From the NCBI GenBank assembly GCA_019359315.1, contig JAHHHO010000045.1:1-46344 (forward strand): a stretch of 46,344 nucleotides of DNA, given 5' to 3'. A model generated the notes under the pieces. That model worked only from the letters and a program-made list of their open reading frames with translations, did no database searches and was not told the origin of the DNA. This document shows positions 14,846 through 23,675 of the stretch, one piece after another; the stretch's first letter is position 1; the number at the start of each line of letters is the position of its first letter. Source of the DNA: Myxacorys californica WJT36-NPBG1. GTDB lineage: Bacteria > Cyanobacteriota > Cyanobacteriia > Leptolyngbyales > Leptolyngbyaceae. A program made the position numbers and the translations under genes.

Positions 14846-16020
14846 GAAGGTTCACCCACTCCTTTTAATGTGGTGAAGATATTATTGTCCTCATCTACAA
14901 ACGTCATGTATAGATTAAAAGCTTGAGGTAGGGAATAAGCGTTAGGCATTGGAATATTCAAACTTGCATCATTCAGCTTAAGTTCCTCAATATACTTAAT
15001 TCCTTTAGCAAATCGAAGCTCATACTGCACTTCTTGAATTAGGACTGAAGCACCAACTTCGAATTTAGTAGGAGATAAATATGATTTATAAATTTCCCAT
15101 AATTCGTCAGCTAACGGTAGAATTTCAACCCCATTAAGAACTTTAATAATCAATTCTCCTGAGATCTCAACTAAGTTCATAGGAGAGACATTCAGTTGAG
15201 TCCCTAACATCAACTTAAGGTTAATAGACTGACTGACCTCTTGAATTTGAGCGGGATTAGCTGGACTTCCACTAGCATCTAGACAGAATAGATGAACTTC
15301 ACCAGGAGCATAAGTAATTTTATCTGAACCTAATAGTCCGATCGCTTTACATCGAGAACCATTACCTAGAATAGTTTGAGCTAGTTCCTCAAAGTCATTA
15401 GCACTAACAGGATTTCGAGTATTAAGGGCTCTTAAAGCTCTGTTAATAGTTTCTTCAATAGTTTCACTATTAGCTCCACCTTGAGCCTTAATGTCGTTAT
15501 TAACAGATGATAAGAAGGCTAATGGTTGTAGATATTGATTGAGGGTATATGACTCAACATTGTATTGATCCCCTACTTCTCCAGCCGTAGCACTCACAGA
15601 ACCTATAATACTTCCAGCAGGAATTACTAGTAGTTCATTAGTGAAGAAGTTAAGGTTTCCATTAGAACTTACTACCTCAAAGTTAGCTGGAATTTGAAAT
15701 GCTTGAGTTAAAGGGGCAGTTAATGTAAACGTTAGAGTCGTAACGGCTTTACTTCCTAGATTTCTCTGAACTCCAGTTGTTTGTAGAAACTTAAGGAGTA
15801 GGACTAGAGGTAATTTATTTACACTATATAAAAGTTCAGCACCAGAGTAAGCTTGTCCTTGAATAAGACAAGTTAGAGGGTTATGGTCTGAAAAGTCATT
15901 CAGCAGTCCATTACTTTTATTAAAAGCTGTTCTTTGAGCTTCAGTAACTAGCTGCTCCTCATTCCGCTCATCTATAAGGGGGATATAGGAAGTTAATTCT
16001 TCAAAATTAGTTTCTGACAT
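14842..16020 (-). CDS. Baseplate assembly protein J-like
   Basis: 392 aa. It shows the baseplate J/gp47 layout: an N-terminal helical part, a central beta domain (IPANFEVVSSNGNLNFFTNE, IPAGSIIGSVSATAGEVGDQ), and a C-terminal part with ETIEETINRALRALNTRNPV and SANDFEELAQTILG. The A-L...TRNPVSANDFEELA segment is typical. It forms the baseplate wedge with gp25-like and gpI proteins, both adjacent here. Confidence 0.92.
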   Translation of the reverse strand: MSETNFEELTSYIPLIDERNEEQLVTEAQRTAFNKSNGLLNDFSDHNPLTCLIQGQAYSGAELLYSVNKLPLVLLLKFLQTTGVQRNLGSKAVTTLTFTLTAPLTQAFQIPANFEVVSSNGNLNFFTNELLVIPAGSIIGSVSATAGEVGDQYNVESYTLNQYLQPLAFLSSVNNDIKAQGGANSETIEETINRALRALNTRNPVSANDFEELAQTILGNGSRCKAIGLLGSDKITYAPGEVHLFCLDASGSPANPAQIQEVSQSINLKLMLGTQLNVSPMNLVEISGELIIKVLNGVEILPLADELWEIYKSYLSPTKFEVGASVLIQEVQYELRFAKGIKYIEELKLNDASLNIPMPNAYSLPQAFNLYMTFVDEDNNIFTTLKGVGEPS

Positions 16021-16025
16021 TTTAT

Positions 16026-16373
16026 TTAATTGATTAAAACCGGAATGGCTTCTTGTTTAATTCCTTGATACTGCCACTCAACTTCAATTAGCCCCTCCCC
16101 TTCATCGGTTAAAGAACCTGAAACATTAAATGTGGCTTGAGGAACATTAGCTGTTAAACTTCTCTCAATTTCAGCCGCTATCACATCCCAACTTGAATAA
16201 GTTTGAAACAGATAATCATCAGTTCCATAACCAGGTCGCATTATGTGACTCTTTTTAGTGTCGGTTAGGTAGCTGATAATGTGATCTCTGATTAAATCTA
16301 CATTTGTGGAGAGCTTTAGATTCTTAGTGAGTGGATCTATCTGCAAAGGGTAAGTTAAGCCTGTAATATTCAT
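16026..16373 (-). CDS. Baseplate wedge protein, gp25/gpW-like
   Basis: 115 aa from ATG 16373. It shows GLTYPLQIDP at the N-terminus, DLIRDHIISYLTDTKKSHIM followed by RPGYGTDDYLFQ, then IAAEIERSLTANVPQ. The R-P-x-(F/Y)G-(T/S) motif after a helical stretch is the gp25-like lysozyme-fold wedge signature. The fold is structural here and not expected to be enzymatic. A TTG at 16400 would extend the N-terminus by nine residues. Confidence 0.9.
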   Translation of the reverse strand: MNITGLTYPLQIDPLTKNLKLSTNVDLIRDHIISYLTDTKKSHIMRPGYGTDDYLFQTYSSWDVIAAEIERSLTANVPQATFNVSGSLTDEGEGLIEVEWQYQGIKQEAIPVLIN

Positions 16374-16452
16374 TTTTGTAAGGTAGAAACGTAAGGGCAA
16401 TTATTTTCAGGGGGCTTCTAGCCTGTTTTAGAGGCTAAGTATATTTACTCAA

Positions 16453-17232
16453 TTAGTAGCCTTTAGTTACTAAAGTATCGCCTCTAGTGTCTGTAGCCCC
16501 AATAGTTGCGATCGCCTTGCCGTTGATGGTCACATTAGCAGCATTCTTGAACTCAACAGAATTGCCGTTCAAGTTGAAGTGGAAACTGCCTGTTGTGAGA
16601 TGCATCTGGATGTCAGTAGGTTGAGTTCCACCATTAGTAGCAGCCCCTAGGATCACAGAATTTCCCAGGTTGTCAGATAAAATTGCAACTCCTATCTCAC
16701 TAAGGACTAAAGAAGCTCCAGCTAGGTTAGAGATTGTAACTCTCTGTCCTGCTGTAATGTTGATGTTGCCGTCTGCATCTATCAAGATGTTAGAAATAAC
16801 TTTAATAATGAAGTTTTTAGAAACGTTCAGAACATAGTCCTTAATGACCTCTAACCATCTCTTTCCAGGAGTTGATTCATAATGGTCATTCACTGGATCA
16901 TCCTTTTTTAGGGGTGGATTAGTGTCATTTACAACTACTGTGTATTGAGCCTCTAAAGTGCCGTCTAGGTGAGTAATTTGAACTGTTTGACCTACTTTAG
17001 GTAAAGGGGGATCAATACCAGGACAGGTTTCTGAGCGTTGAATCCAATCAGATTCAAGAGCAGGAGATTCAGGTAATGAAACCTTAATTCTTCTCTTATT
17101 TTCTGGATCATTATTGTTAGAAACAATTGCTAATTTAGGGGTTAATTCTCTATTATTTAAGTCGAGAGCTATTTTGTTAGCTTTCTTGGATTGATGCCAG
17201 ATTTCAAATATATTATTTAATTCGTTTGTCAT
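16453..17232 (-). CDS. Baseplate central spike, gpV/gp5-like
   Basis: 259 aa. An OB-fold-like N-terminal part (KLAIVSNNNDPENKRRIKVS, then DWIQRSETCPGIDPPLPKVG) is followed by a repetitive beta-rich region (NITAGQRVTISNLAGASLVL, LSDNLGNSVILGAATNGG) and ends VTINGKAIATIGATDTRGDT. This is the layout of a trimeric spike with OB domain and beta-helix shaft. It overlaps the hub gene by 4 bp. It would puncture the outer membrane on contraction. Confidence 0.88.
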   Translation of the reverse strand: MTNELNNIFEIWHQSKKANKIALDLNNRELTPKLAIVSNNNDPENKRRIKVSLPESPALESDWIQRSETCPGIDPPLPKVGQTVQITHLDGTLEAQYTVVVNDTNPPLKKDDPVNDHYESTPGKRWLEVIKDYVLNVSKNFIIKVISNILIDADGNINITAGQRVTISNLAGASLVLSEIGVAILSDNLGNSVILGAATNGGTQPTDIQMHLTTGSFHFNLNGNSVEFKNAANVTINGKAIATIGATDTRGDTLVTKGY

Positions 17233-19367
17233 TTCACTCTGTAAATTCTGGCTTTGACACCATAAAAGGATTCATAAGTTGAATTACTATCCTCCCAAAC
17301 AAACCTAGCTTTACTAGATGAATTTGATAGAACTTTTGTAGCTCCAGCTTGAGTTACTATACCTATATGTCCTCTTTGAGTTGCGGCATTATCCCAAATC
17401 ACAATGTCTCCTGGTTGAGCTTGAGCTTGAGAAACTAAAGTGGCTTGAGATTGTAGAGCACTTTCAGCAGTCGGTACATATTCTGAATTACCCCAAGGAG
17501 GATTTATGCCTGCTTTCTGGAAAACTCTGTTGATCGCATACACACAAGCCTCATTACCGTTACCTGGGCCAGCAGATGTATCGGAACCCTTATATTTCAA
17601 AGCTGCTTGATACAGGGCATCATTTTTACCCCCTATTGGGCTAGAGGAAGTACTTGTAGAAGTATTATTTCCAGAAGAGGTACTGGACTTTCGAATTCCT
17701 CTTTTAATAGGACTATATAAAATCCCATTTGAACTGAATCCAGATGAAACATCATACGAGTGACTGATTGATTTGAGAATCCAGTACCGATCTAGGAAGT
17801 CACTGAAGCCTTTACTTGCAAATGCAGAGTTGGGATCTAAGGTTAGTAGTTCAGGAGTAGTAGGGCATTCAAAATCAGCATCTACTTGACTTAAGATTGA
17901 CTGTCCTTCTCTACGAGCATCATCTTCAACATCAGTAGCCCCATCAGTTTTAGGTTTGACTTCTGGTTTTTTAGTTCCGGTTGTTGCCGTATCTGGAGAG
18001 ACACCTGCTCCAACTGGATTCTCAAGATTGATAATCTTTTGAACTCCACTAGAGGGGTCAACTACTGTTTTTCTCTGACCTGAAGCAAACTTTTTATCAG
18101 AACCTTCATCACTCCGAGCTTGATGACTGACGTTAAGAACGAATCCACAATTATCTGCATAGGTAAGGATGAATGCTTCAGCCCCTTTTTTCCTTAAGCC
18201 TGAATATATGTAGAGAATATTTCCTCTACAGTAAATTCGATACCCGATTCGCTTACACTCAATCAAAAGCGATTCATAGTCTGATACTCCTCGTTGAGGG
18301 AAATATTCATACTTCGGCCCCTCTTCTTTCATATCTAGCTTCAAACCGTAAGCGGTACAGATTTTGGTAGCCATCTGTCTGAGACTGAGATTTTTATAGG
18401 CTGTATTTTTAATACGTTGAGTTAATACCCAAGCTGCACTCTGACCTTCAAAAGTTAGAGTAGGTGAATCAAATCGGCTGCACTTTATGGATGTGTGGAT
18501 GAAGCTAGAAGCGGCTAGTAGCTGTCCACTAAAACCTAGCTCAACTGTGATCTGAGAGCCTGTATATGCTGCTGTGGTTGTAATAGGGACTTTAGGAATG
18601 TCCCCTGCTGCTTGGGTTGAATCAACGGCTGTCCTAGCTTGTTGAACTCCTGGAGAATACTTAGCTTGCATCTGTTTGAAGTAAGCTCTGAACTGCTCTC
18701 TAGTGATGTGAGCTTGAGGACTTGGCGGGAAGCAGGCCCATGTTGGATAGAGAATGTCCATAGCTCCATCTAAGTTTCCAGACTCTACAGCAGATGTAGC
18801 TCCTCGCTCTTTAATGAGCGCTACTGCTGCTTTATCCTGATTAACTGAATTGAAATCCTTTAGTCCTAACTGAGATTTAAGACCGTCCCAAGTAGTTGAG
18901 ATGAATTGATATCTACCTGCTGCATCACTGTTTACACTAGCCAAATAGACTCTAGGGTGATCCTTGTAGCTGACAAAAGTACCTCCACCAACTTTAGTGT
19001 TGTAGTTTGCTCCCTCTCCATAAGCGATCGTGTCAAGGAAAGCCTTCATGTTTGCACTCTGATTATTATCAGTTGCAGAATTAGAAGCATTACCAGGATT
19101 TGAGGGAGGGGTAGTCTCTTCTTTAACTTGAACGGGAGTCAGTCCCTTTACAGCTTTAATAATCTGAAAGTATTTATCAGCTATTTTTGAGCCTGGATCA
19201 CTAACAGTAAAGGAGCAGCTTGAACCCGCTTCCATTTCATCTAAGGTGATAGAAGCGGCTTTCAAGTAACCGTCTCCAGTTTGGAAAATGTCTTTATCCC
19301 CTATAGTTACTCTGATGAAAGGAGTTAATAGTGAACGTCCTTGATTAGGATTTATAAGAATAGTCAT
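17229..19367 (-). CDS. Tail hub with fused GH104-like transglycosylase and CHAP-type hydrolase
   Basis: 712 aa modular protein. Residues about 1-95 and 255-540 are hub-like (ITLDEMEAGSSCSFTVSDPG; DYESLLIECKRIGYRIYCRG), as in gpD/gp27 baseplate hubs. Inserted at about 108-235 is a lambda-R-like lytic transglycosylase: LDTIAYGEGANYN with the expected Glu, YKDHPRVYL, AAGRYQFISTTWDGLKSQLG and IKERGA. The C-terminus (about 575-712) is a CHAP/NlpC-type domain with NEACVYAINRVFQKAG (Cys) and PGDIVIWDN...RGHIGIVTQAG (His). Two cell-wall hydrolases of different specificity in one hub would let the tail cut both glycan and peptide during injection. The linkers are Ser/Thr-rich. Confidence 0.92.
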   Translation of the reverse strand: MTILINPNQGRSLLTPFIRVTIGDKDIFQTGDGYLKAASITLDEMEAGSSCSFTVSDPGSKIADKYFQIIKAVKGLTPVQVKEETTPPSNPGNASNSATDNNQSANMKAFLDTIAYGEGANYNTKVGGGTFVSYKDHPRVYLASVNSDAAGRYQFISTTWDGLKSQLGLKDFNSVNQDKAAVALIKERGATSAVESGNLDGAMDILYPTWACFPPSPQAHITREQFRAYFKQMQAKYSPGVQQARTAVDSTQAAGDIPKVPITTTAAYTGSQITVELGFSGQLLAASSFIHTSIKCSRFDSPTLTFEGQSAAWVLTQRIKNTAYKNLSLRQMATKICTAYGLKLDMKEEGPKYEYFPQRGVSDYESLLIECKRIGYRIYCRGNILYIYSGLRKKGAEAFILTYADNCGFVLNVSHQARSDEGSDKKFASGQRKTVVDPSSGVQKIINLENPVGAGVSPDTATTGTKKPEVKPKTDGATDVEDDARREGQSILSQVDADFECPTTPELLTLDPNSAFASKGFSDFLDRYWILKSISHSYDVSSGFSSNGILYSPIKRGIRKSSTSSGNNTSTSTSSSPIGGKNDALYQAALKYKGSDTSAGPGNGNEACVYAINRVFQKAGINPPWGNSEYVPTAESALQSQATLVSQAQAQPGDIVIWDNAATQRGHIGIVTQAGATKVLSNSSSKARFVWEDSNSTYESFYGVKARIYRVK

Positions 19368-19369
19368 AT

Positions 19370-19684
19370 CTATAGGTCAAGCCATGAGATTAGCTGATGG
19401 TCAAATAATCCAAAGGGGTTAGCCGCTTTAAGACTGCTTAAATCTAAATCCTTGAGTAGGGGATCAACAGCTTTTCTAACTTCAGTTTTGGCTAGATTAA
19501 TGGCTAATGTTTTTAGTTCTTCTTTACTTGGAATAGATAAAGATTGACCGATCGGAAGCTGTTGAAATATATCCAACTCATTCCAATCGGCTATTTCTCT
19601 AAAGTTAGAAGAACTACCTAATGTTTCATAGGCAATATCAGCTAAGGTAGAACCCGAACTGACTTCATACTGGAGTTCTTCCAT
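19370..19684 (-). CDS. Small baseplate protein with LysM-like domain (gpX-like)
   Basis: 104 aa. The N-terminal half (YEVSSGSTLADIAYETLGSS, NFREIADWNELD, LPIGQSLSIP) has the LysM pattern used by tail protein X and baseplate wedge proteins. It lies between the tube-type wedge protein and the hub gene, a conserved place for this class. The C-terminal helix (KTLAINLAKTEVRKAVDPLL) is unassigned. Confidence 0.85.
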   Translation of the reverse strand: MEELQYEVSSGSTLADIAYETLGSSSNFREIADWNELDIFQQLPIGQSLSIPSKEELKTLAINLAKTEVRKAVDPLLKDLDLSSLKAANPFGLFDHQLISWLDL

Positions 19685-20452
19685 TTATTTAATAGTGGTT
19701 TTAGAAGTGTCTAATTTACTGGTGAGAGCATTATAGGTTCCGATAATTCCTAGTTCTTCACCTTTAGAATTCAGAACCTTAATAGAGCCACTATCAGAAG
19801 TAGATAATTTATAGCTGTTAGTTTGAATTGCTTTTTTAATGTTGGGTGAGAATTTAGCTACATTAGATACTAGAAATTCCTTAGCCTTTTTAGAGCCATC
19901 TACCTTTTGTCTCTGTGATAACTTAGGGCTTGTCAGATTCTTAGGGATTGATGTTTGCTTAGGGACTGAATCAGGATCAGGTACTCGAAGCAGGCTCACA
20001 TTGAGGATAACTTTAGCAGGCTCACCAGCTAACCAAGCTGTTTCAGTCCAGTCAATATCTGTTACTACACAAGGCCCGAACTTCTCTGTACCCCATACAA
20101 AGTAGACAGGGGTAGGAGAGAAACTTTTCTCATTAATAACTAATAGAGCTTCTAAATCATTGAGAATGGGTCTGAGACTCTTCTTTAAGCAGAAGCTATC
20201 TAATAGAAGGTTTGAGAGTCTGAGTGTTTTACCTTCTGTAAATAAATAGTTCTGACTGGGTGTTGAAGTAGCTGCTGTAGGAGCAGCACCATAATTTGCT
20301 TTACGGCTAAACTCCTTTGACTCTGGGTTGTATTGGAATTCAAATACTCTCTGATTCTTAGCGTCTACTAATCGAGCATAGTGACCTGTACTTTGATTAG
20401 CACTAGAGAGCTTAGCAGTTGATTGAGGATTAATTAAAGGGGATAATTTCAT
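19685..20452 (-). CDS. Baseplate wedge/CIS-tube-like protein
   Basis: 255 aa. It shows FEFQYNPESKEFSRKANYG near residue 40 and later PVYFVWGTEKFGPCVVTDID followed by PAKVILNVSLLRV. This (F/Y)NP-x6-8-(Y/F)S...WG..(F/P)..V pattern is that of the contractile injection system tube/wedge family found beside LysM and hub proteins. The C-terminal about 80 residues are not recognised. It directly follows the tape measure gene. Confidence 0.8.
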   Translation of the reverse strand: MKLSPLINPQSTAKLSSANQSTGHYARLVDAKNQRVFEFQYNPESKEFSRKANYGAAPTAATSTPSQNYLFTEGKTLRLSNLLLDSFCLKKSLRPILNDLEALLVINEKSFSPTPVYFVWGTEKFGPCVVTDIDWTETAWLAGEPAKVILNVSLLRVPDPDSVPKQTSIPKNLTSPKLSQRQKVDGSKKAKEFLVSNVAKFSPNIKKAIQTNSYKLSTSDSGSIKVLNSKGEELGIIGTYNALTSKLDTSKTTIK

Positions 20453-20453
20453 A

Positions 20454-22463
20454 TTAAGCTAGTCTTGCATTACTGTAGGCAGCAAACTTAGAAGTAATTA
20501 GGCTAACAACTGTGTCTGCTATCTCTTCAGCATTTTTAGCTTCGGTTTTTATAGTTAAAGAACCAATTGTTACTGAACCTGCATTTTGAGAATTAGCAGA
20601 TTTAATTAGAGAAGCTTGCTGAGCGTTAGTTAAAATGGATTCTGAGGAGTTAGCAACTACTAATGAAGTATTAGCAGGTTTAGCTGAATTCTCTCTATTA
20701 ACAGCTTCAAATAAGCCTTTAGTATTGAATCCAGAAGCGGCATTTCCAGCTTCTACATTGCCTGAAATAACCTGATTACTGGCTTGATTAGGTTGCCCTA
20801 CAAAAGGAATCTTACTCAGTAAATCTGTGAACCAATTCCTAACTGAATCAAAGAAGTTAGTAGCTGTAGAAGTAACTTCACTCCATTTCTTAGAGATAAA
20901 TTGACCTAGCTCTGAGAATTTATTACTTAAGGAGCCGATGAACTCTCCAACCTTAGATGAAATAAAGTTTAATACTCCATTCCACATTGCAGTAGATTCT
21001 CTAACGTAGAGATCAGAAACGATCTTTAATGTCCCTCCAATTAAATAGGCAAGTCCAATAATGGAACCAGATACTACTGTTAATAGATTCTCTACAACAG
21101 CTAGATAGTTGATGCTCTTGATATAACTAATTAATCCTTCAAAGACGCCTCTAATAACTGCCAGAAGTAAATTACCTAGAGATAGCCAATCAATAGTTTC
21201 AAAAAGAGCTAAACCACCTTTTAGTAAATTACTGAATAGAGTTGCAGTTCCAGAACCTAAACCTTTAAAAGTAGAAGTCCAATCAACCTTACCTAATGAA
21301 TTGATCCCTTGATTAATGAGATTACCTATATTTGAACCTATTTCAGTTGCATTTATTTGGCTTAAGTAATTAGTGATTGAATCTTGAATATAAGTAAAAA
21401 TACCTTGTCTGATTCTACTTAGATCTACTTTTTCTTTCTCGGCTTTAGGGGCTAGAAAAATTTGATTGATAGACCTTACAAAGTCTCTAAGGGATTTAAT
21501 CGTTTCATTGAACTTCAAGATTCCACTTCTCAACGATCGCATAGGGTCAAATGTTAGCCCTAAGGATTCAAACGTCTTGGTTAACTCTGTCAGTAAACCG
21601 TCTCCACCAATCAGTAGGGAGAGAGAATCATTGATAGCCAGCAGAACAGTTTCTTTTTCTTTAGTGGAAGTATCAATGTCTCTCATCAGACCAAAGATAC
21701 CTGTATCCTGGTCGAATAGCTGAGCTTGCAATCCACTGATTAGACCTGAAACACCTTCAGAACTGGCTTTAATCAGTTCAGGGGTGACTAACTTCTGTCC
21801 GACTGCTTTTACTAGCTCCTTTCTCTCAGCTACGGTAGCAGCCTTTAAGTCTATGTTTCTTTTCTCGGCTTCTGCTTTATAGAGATTTAGAAATGCTGGA
21901 TTATTTTCAGCAAATAAAAGATTGTTTAATTCAGCTTCAGAAGCTCCACCCAATAATTTAGCTGTGAATTTACTAACATCTTTAGTTGCAGTCTTAGAGG
22001 AAACCCCTAGAACTGTCATACTCTTAGTAATATCAATTAAATCTTTTTGGAAAGCAGAAGTGTCTACATTACCGTTTAAATCCTTAAAAGCAGGTATTAA
22101 ATTATCCTGAATTCCTAAAGCTAATGATTTGTAATCGGCATTAGTGCCAGGTAATTTAGAGGCTACTTCAGATAACTTACCATTTAACTCATCTACAAAT
22201 TTAGTGCCTTCTCCAAAAGATTTACCTGTTAAGGCTGCAAAAGTAGCAGATGCAGAAGCAGCAGTTAATTGAAGTTCTGCGGCATCTTTAAAGGAATTGG
22301 CTAATCCATCTACGGCAGATTTAGCTAGATTTACAGCAGAAGTAATACCTCTACCCATTAAATCTGCGGCTAGGGCATTACCTCTAATTAACCCACCTAG
22401 ATTTTTGAAAGTAGCTGATAATTCATCCTTAGCTACTAACCTTGTTTCGATAACATTTTTCAT
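20454..22463 (-). CDS. Tail tape measure protein
   Basis: 669 aa, the longest helical protein in the tail block. It sits right after the two chaperone frames. Features are long amphipathic helices, a cluster of hydrophobic segments in the middle (LFETIDWLSLGNLLLAVIRG; VSGSIIGLAYLIGG), and a polar C-terminus (SLVVANSSESILTNAQQASL). Tape measures set tail length and enter the cell with the DNA. A length of 669 residues suggests a tail of roughly 100 nm by the usual 1.5 angstrom per residue rule. Confidence 0.9.
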   Translation of the reverse strand: MKNVIETRLVAKDELSATFKNLGGLIRGNALAADLMGRGITSAVNLAKSAVDGLANSFKDAAELQLTAASASATFAALTGKSFGEGTKFVDELNGKLSEVASKLPGTNADYKSLALGIQDNLIPAFKDLNGNVDTSAFQKDLIDITKSMTVLGVSSKTATKDVSKFTAKLLGGASEAELNNLLFAENNPAFLNLYKAEAEKRNIDLKAATVAERKELVKAVGQKLVTPELIKASSEGVSGLISGLQAQLFDQDTGIFGLMRDIDTSTKEKETVLLAINDSLSLLIGGDGLLTELTKTFESLGLTFDPMRSLRSGILKFNETIKSLRDFVRSINQIFLAPKAEKEKVDLSRIRQGIFTYIQDSITNYLSQINATEIGSNIGNLINQGINSLGKVDWTSTFKGLGSGTATLFSNLLKGGLALFETIDWLSLGNLLLAVIRGVFEGLISYIKSINYLAVVENLLTVVSGSIIGLAYLIGGTLKIVSDLYVRESTAMWNGVLNFISSKVGEFIGSLSNKFSELGQFISKKWSEVTSTATNFFDSVRNWFTDLLSKIPFVGQPNQASNQVISGNVEAGNAASGFNTKGLFEAVNRENSAKPANTSLVVANSSESILTNAQQASLIKSANSQNAGSVTIGSLTIKTEAKNAEEIADTVVSLITSKFAAYSNARLA

Positions 22464-22465
22464 GA

Positions 22466-22714
22466 TTAATAAACTAAAGGTTCAGAATCAAACTCAACCC
22501 CTTCAAAACCCTCAATATCATTATTTTTAGTAGGTGGATTTATCCTTTTCTGAACGTTGATATAAAGGTCTACAAAATAAAGAGCTTCTGAAATTTCAGT
22601 ATCTAAAAGCTTAAAATAACCTTCAGAAACCTTACCTCCAGAAGCTAACATTAATGTTTCAAGTAATTCTTGAACTGTGAAAACTCTATCCTGAACTCCA
22701 AATAAAAGGTTAGG
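22466..22714 (-). CDS. Tail assembly chaperone, second (T-like) frame, expressed by frameshift
   Basis: About 81 codons open in the +1 frame relative to the upstream chaperone. They continue from the CCC-TAA site as NLLFGVQDRVFTVQELLETL. No good independent start with a ribosome binding site is present: the only open starts (GTG 22762, ATG 22738) lie inside the upstream gene. A longer independent reading of this frame from 22762 is possible but less likely. The arrangement (two short overlapping frames directly before the tape measure) is the G/GT type of phage tail chaperone pairs, in which a small share of ribosomes shift frame to make a fusion protein. Confidence 0.8.
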   Translation of the reverse strand, partial: PNLLFGVQDRVFTVQELLETLMLASGGKVSEGYFKLLDTEISEALYFVDLYINVQKRINPPTKNNDIEGFEGVEFDSEPLVY

Positions 22715-22715
22715 G
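22710..22715 (-). other. Probable +1 programmed frameshift site (CCC TAA)
   Basis: At the end of the first chaperone frame the minus strand reads AAG AAG CCC TAA C. A peptidyl-tRNA on CCC can slip +1 onto CCT while the slow stop codon TAA waits in the A site. Reading then goes on as AAC CTT TTA in the T frame. CCC-stop shift sites are known in some phages (CCCUGA in Listeria phage PSA). Confidence 0.65.
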
Positions 22716-23111
22716 CTTCTTGAGTTTGTCGAACACATTACGAAAGCAAGTAAGAGCAGCACCTACCCGCTCAATATCTTCAATTTCTAGTGATTCAAGG
22801 AATTCATCGAAGGATTGATTTGAATTGATTAGACAGGTGTGAGCTAGTTTCATGGCAGCAAAACTATCAGATTGATACTCTTCACTAGCATTTTCATACC
22901 AGGACTGCATCTTTAATAATGCTTTAGCTTTTGGAGATTTGAGAGTGATTTGAGTACCGCTTGAAAGGACAACTGAAGCAGTATCTAGGGTAGAATCATA
23001 GTCAACTTCATAACCTTTCTCTTCTACTTCCTTAGCTTCTTCCTGCTGCTCTACGGCTTCAGATTGTTCTTGTAGGGAATCTTTCATTCCTTTTTTAATA
23101 ATAGGTTTCAT
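22710..23111 (-). CDS. Tail assembly chaperone, first (G-like) frame
   Basis: 133 aa. A low-complexity Glu/Gln N-terminus (EQSEAVEQQEEAKEVEEKG) is followed by a compact helical part (KALLKMQSWYENASEEYQSD; FLESLEIEDIERVGAALTCF). Size, acidity and position between tube and tape measure fit gpG-like chaperones that coat the tape measure before tube assembly. It ends in KLKKP-stop at the shift site. It starts 1 bp after the tube gene. Confidence 0.8.
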   Translation of the reverse strand: MKPIIKKGMKDSLQEQSEAVEQQEEAKEVEEKGYEVDYDSTLDTASVVLSSGTQITLKSPKAKALLKMQSWYENASEEYQSDSFAAMKLAHTCLINSNQSFDEFLESLEIEDIERVGAALTCFRNVFDKLKKP

Positions 23112-23112
23112 A

Positions 23113-23601
23113 TTAGATACCTAGTCCTGAATTACTCGTAGTGTTAGCGCCAGATAAAACAGCACTAGAGTAGCTGAAGGTAATAGAGATTTCGGAAACT
23201 TTACTACCGTCTTCCGTATCCATAGAATCCATAATGGATACTTCTGCAAGTCTACATTCAGAGAGATTCCAAACTTTATTACCTCGGAACTCCAAACCAT
23301 TACATCTTTTTACAGGTCTGAGAGACATATTAAAGACTTCACCACACTCATGCTGAGCAATCCATTGAAGGAGTTCATCATCTTTCTCAGGGTCATGAGC
23401 CTTAGCGATCGTTACATTCTCAAATTCAATAGAACCAGAAGCAGCAGGTCTTTTAGTATTACTTAAACCATCAGAATACATAGCTCTTGAAAACTTCTTT
23501 TTGATTCCTGAGAACTTACTAAAATACCCAGGTACTCCTTCAATAGTGATTAGTACATCTGCTGAAGTGATCGGGGAGCGGTCAATTAATTTAACAGCCA
23601 T
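23113..23601 (-). CDS. Tail tube protein
   Basis: 162 aa, beta-rich. ADVLITIEGVPGYFSKFSGI at the N-terminus, GSIEFENVTIAKAHDPEKDD in the middle and EVSIMDSMDTEDGSKVSEIS towards the end match the gp19/FII-like tube fold. The gene follows the sheath, as usual for contractile tails. A terminator-like hairpin (23636-23665) between sheath and tube may set their ratio. Confidence 0.88.
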   Translation of the reverse strand: MAVKLIDRSPITSADVLITIEGVPGYFSKFSGIKKKFSRAMYSDGLSNTKRPAASGSIEFENVTIAKAHDPEKDDELLQWIAQHECGEVFNMSLRPVKRCNGLEFRGNKVWNLSECRLAEVSIMDSMDTEDGSKVSEISITFSYSSAVLSGANTTSNSGLGI

Positions 23602-23635
23602 TATTTTTTAATTTATTATTTTTAGATTTAGACAA

Positions 23636-23665
23636 TAAAAAAGGAACCTAAATTGATTCCTTTTC
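23636..23665 (-). terminator. Attenuator hairpin between sheath and tube
   Basis: Leftward stem built on AAAGGAA/TTCCTTT followed by TTTTTTATTG. It lies between two highly expressed structural genes, so partial termination or transcript-end protection is likely. Confidence 0.65.
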
Positions 23666-23675
23666 TATTTGATGA

